NCBI GenBank assembly: GCA_028869355.1
Contig: JAGWSK010000152.1
Coordinates: 1-15,178 of the forward strand
DNA length: 15,178 nt
From: Alphaproteobacteria bacterium
GTDB lineage: Bacteria > Pseudomonadota > Alphaproteobacteria > Micropepsales > Micropepsaceae
Direction of reading: 5' to 3'
Both the position numbers and the translations under genes were made by a program. Numbering within the stretch: position 1 is the first letter of the stretch; each line of letters begins with the position of its first letter. The notes under the pieces are model-generated. The model was not told the DNA's origin. It saw only the letters and a program-made list of their open reading frames with translations, and did not search any database. Positions 13,696 to 15,178 of the stretch are shown in pieces.

Positions 13696-15178
13696 TTAGG
13701 CCGCCGCGATGACCGGCGTTTGCGCGCTCCAGGACGGAAAGAGTTCCGGGCGTCCGATATGATGGCCCTGGAAATAATCGATCCCGTACTGGTCGAGGAG
13801 AACGGCGTCCTCCTCCGAACTGACCCATTCGGCGACTGTTTCCACGCGTAGATTGCGCGCAAGCTCAGCCAGAGTGCGGACAAAGAGCTGGTTTTCCGCC
13901 GACTGGCTGACATGTTCGACATACAGCCCGTCGATTTTCACCGCATCCACCCGCATCTGGTGCAGGCTGCGAAATGACGTGTGACCGGCACCGAAATCGT
14001 CGATCGCAACACGGCAACCAAGATCGCGCAGGCGGGTAACAAAACGCGCATTTTCTTCGAAGCAGAGCAGCGCCGCGGTTTCGGTCAGCTCGATCGCCAG
14101 GCGATCCGCAATCTTCCGGTGATCGCGCACATAATTGGCGAATGAGATCAGCCATGCGCGGTCGGTCGCGGTCGTCGCGGAGACATTCACCGCCAGCTTG
14201 AGGTTGCGGTTGCGGTACAGTTCGGCAATGGCCATTTCCAGGGCGCGGCGGTCGAGCAGGCGAACCAGGCCCAGCGCCTCGGCGGCCGGAACAAAATCTT
14301 TCGCGGGCAAAATGCTTCCATCGCTGCGCTGGATCCGCAGCAGACATTCATAAGATTCAGGCTGACGCGATCTTGCCCTGACGATCGGTTGAAATGCGAA
14401 CAACACCCGGTTTTCTTCAAGCGCGCTCACGATTTCATCGCCCGTCGAAACCAGTTTGCGGCGTTCCGACTCGCGTTGCGCCGATGGGGCGTAAATTGCA
14501 AATCCGTTGCGGCCGAAATTCCGGGCTTTGGCGAGTGCTTCCTCGGCCCGCTGCATGGCTTCGGCGGCATTTGTGGCGTGCTGTGGCGCCATGACCGCGC
14601 CGATCGAAACCGTCGCGAGAACCGCTCCACCGGCCGTCGTCACCGGCTTTGCGTTCACCGCCTCGTGCAATCGCGATACGATGCTTGTGGCCTCATTTGC
14701 CTCGTTGAGCTTCAGCAGAATGCCGAACTTGTTTCCGGCGGTCCGGCCTATGATGTCGCCGGTCCTGAGTGCCTGGCCAAGCCGCTGCCCTACGGTCGCG
14801 ATGACTTCATCGGCCGCATCATAACCATGGATCTGATTGATGATGCCCAATCGGTCGATGGCTGCGACGAGATATGCGTAGGTTTCGCTCCTGTCGGCCG
14901 CCTGGGTGATGATGCCCGACAATTCGTCGCGAAGTTGTGGCCGGCTGAGCAATCCCGTGAGTTCGTCGCGCATGGCGATAAGAGCCAACGACTGATCCGC
15001 CTGCGCGCCGTTCCCGGTCGTGCGGATGACACCTTTGATCTTTTCGGCGCGGCCATCGGCCCCGGGAATCCTCAACGCCGCCACTTCAAACCATCGGCGT
15101 GCAGAACCGGTGCCATCGAAGAAATGCAAATTGAACGACGGATTTCCAGGGAACGGTTCGTCGAGGAGAGTTTTCAGG
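13696..15178 (-). CDS. GGDEF/EAL-domain protein, 5' end beyond the window (partial)
   Basis: This is a probable cyclic di-GMP phosphodiesterase with a degenerate cyclase domain. The frame is open to the window edge, and about 493 codons are visible. Residue numbers here count from the TTG codon at 15129, an arbitrary internal point. The first ~40 residues (FFDGTGSARRWFEVAALRI...) resemble the end of a PAS domain. A GGDEF-like domain follows (about 50-215), starting RDELTGLLSR, but its active-site loop is AGNKF instead of GGDEF, so it should not make c-di-GMP. The EAL domain (about 230-470) keeps Glu261 (ECL), Asn315 (NVS), Glu347 and Glu350 (ELTE), Asp377-Asp378 (DDFG), Lys398 (KID), Glu434 (VAEW) and Gln454 (FQG). 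Hydrolysis therefore looks possible. Sensory N-terminal domains are probably cut off. Confidence 0.9.
   Translation of the reverse strand, partial: LKTLLDEPFPGNPSFNLHFFDGTGSARRWFEVAALRIPGADGRAEKIKGVIRTTGNGAQADQSLALIAMRDELTGLLSRPQLRDELSGIITQAADRSETYAYLVAAIDRLGIINQIHGYDAADEVIATVGQRLGQALRTGDIIGRTAGNKFGILLKLNEANEATSIVSRLHEAVNAKPVTTAGGAVLATVSIGAVMAPQHATNAAEAMQRAEEALAKARNFGRNGFAIYAPSAQRESERRKLVSTGDEIVSALEENRVLFAFQPIVRARSRQPESYECLLRIQRSDGSILPAKDFVPAAEALGLVRLLDRRALEMAIAELYRNRNLKLAVNVSATTATDRAWLISFANYVRDHRKIADRLAIELTETAALLCFEENARFVTRLRDLGCRVAIDDFGAGHTSFRSLHQMRVDAVKIDGLYVEHVSQSAENQLFVRTLAELARNLRVETVAEWVSSEEDAVLLDQYGIDYFQGHHIGRPELFPSWSAQTPVIAAA

Overview
The window comes from an alphaproteobacterium; the exact order cannot be fixed from this sequence. 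The case rests on three things: high G+C with weak Shine-Dalgarno sites, a short 310-residue ribose-phosphate pyrophosphokinase, and the run dapF-mtaB-ftsY-yciB followed by ccm genes and a phaAB/phaR cluster, a neighbourhood I associate with that class. Nothing suggests a phage, plasmid, integrated element or CRISPR array. Almost everything is housekeeping, and the unusual signals are a repeat family and a frame fusion.

Layout. 222-1154 (+) is prs. It converges on a secreted or lipid-free periplasmic S9A prolyl oligopeptidase at 1179-3290 (-). The 219-base divergent gap 3291-3509 is filled almost entirely by a two-hairpin repeat. Then comes a + strand operon: dapF (3510-4361), overlapping mtaB (4358-5638), a second copy of the same repeat (5610-5856) that overlaps the end of mtaB, ftsY (5885-6865) and yciB/ispZ (6869-7459). 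A MarR-type regulator (7695-8204, +) converges on a - strand block. Read in transcription order from the right, that block is phaA, phaB, ccmA, ccmB, ccmC, ccmD (57 residues) and ccmG (12889 down to 8209). Divergent from phaA is phaR (13059-13694, +), whose stop lies one base from the stop of a c-di-GMP phosphodiesterase-type GGDEF/EAL protein (13696 to beyond the window end, -).

How the genes fit together. phaA (acetyl-CoA acetyltransferase) and phaB (acetoacetyl-CoA reductase) make (R)-3-hydroxybutyryl-CoA for polyhydroxybutyrate, and phaR is the usual repressor of that regulon. ccmABCD export and hand over haem for c-type cytochrome maturation, and ccmG is the thioredoxin-like reductase for the apocytochrome haem-binding cysteines. 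ccmE, ccmF and ccmH, and a PHA synthase, are not in the window. FtsY is the SRP receptor; DapF feeds lysine and peptidoglycan synthesis; MtaB methylthiolates t6A37 of tRNA.

Most worth a second look. (1) A bipartite palindromic element occurs twice in the same orientation, flanking dapF-mtaB. Its stems differ between copies by compensatory base changes, and the second copy supplies the last nine codons and the stop of mtaB. (2) phaA and phaB form one continuous 633-codon reading frame because of what looks like one extra T near the end of phaA. Removing it restores a canonical thiolase C-terminus and a stop just before phaB. The data cannot say whether this is a true fusion, a frameshifting site or a sequence error.
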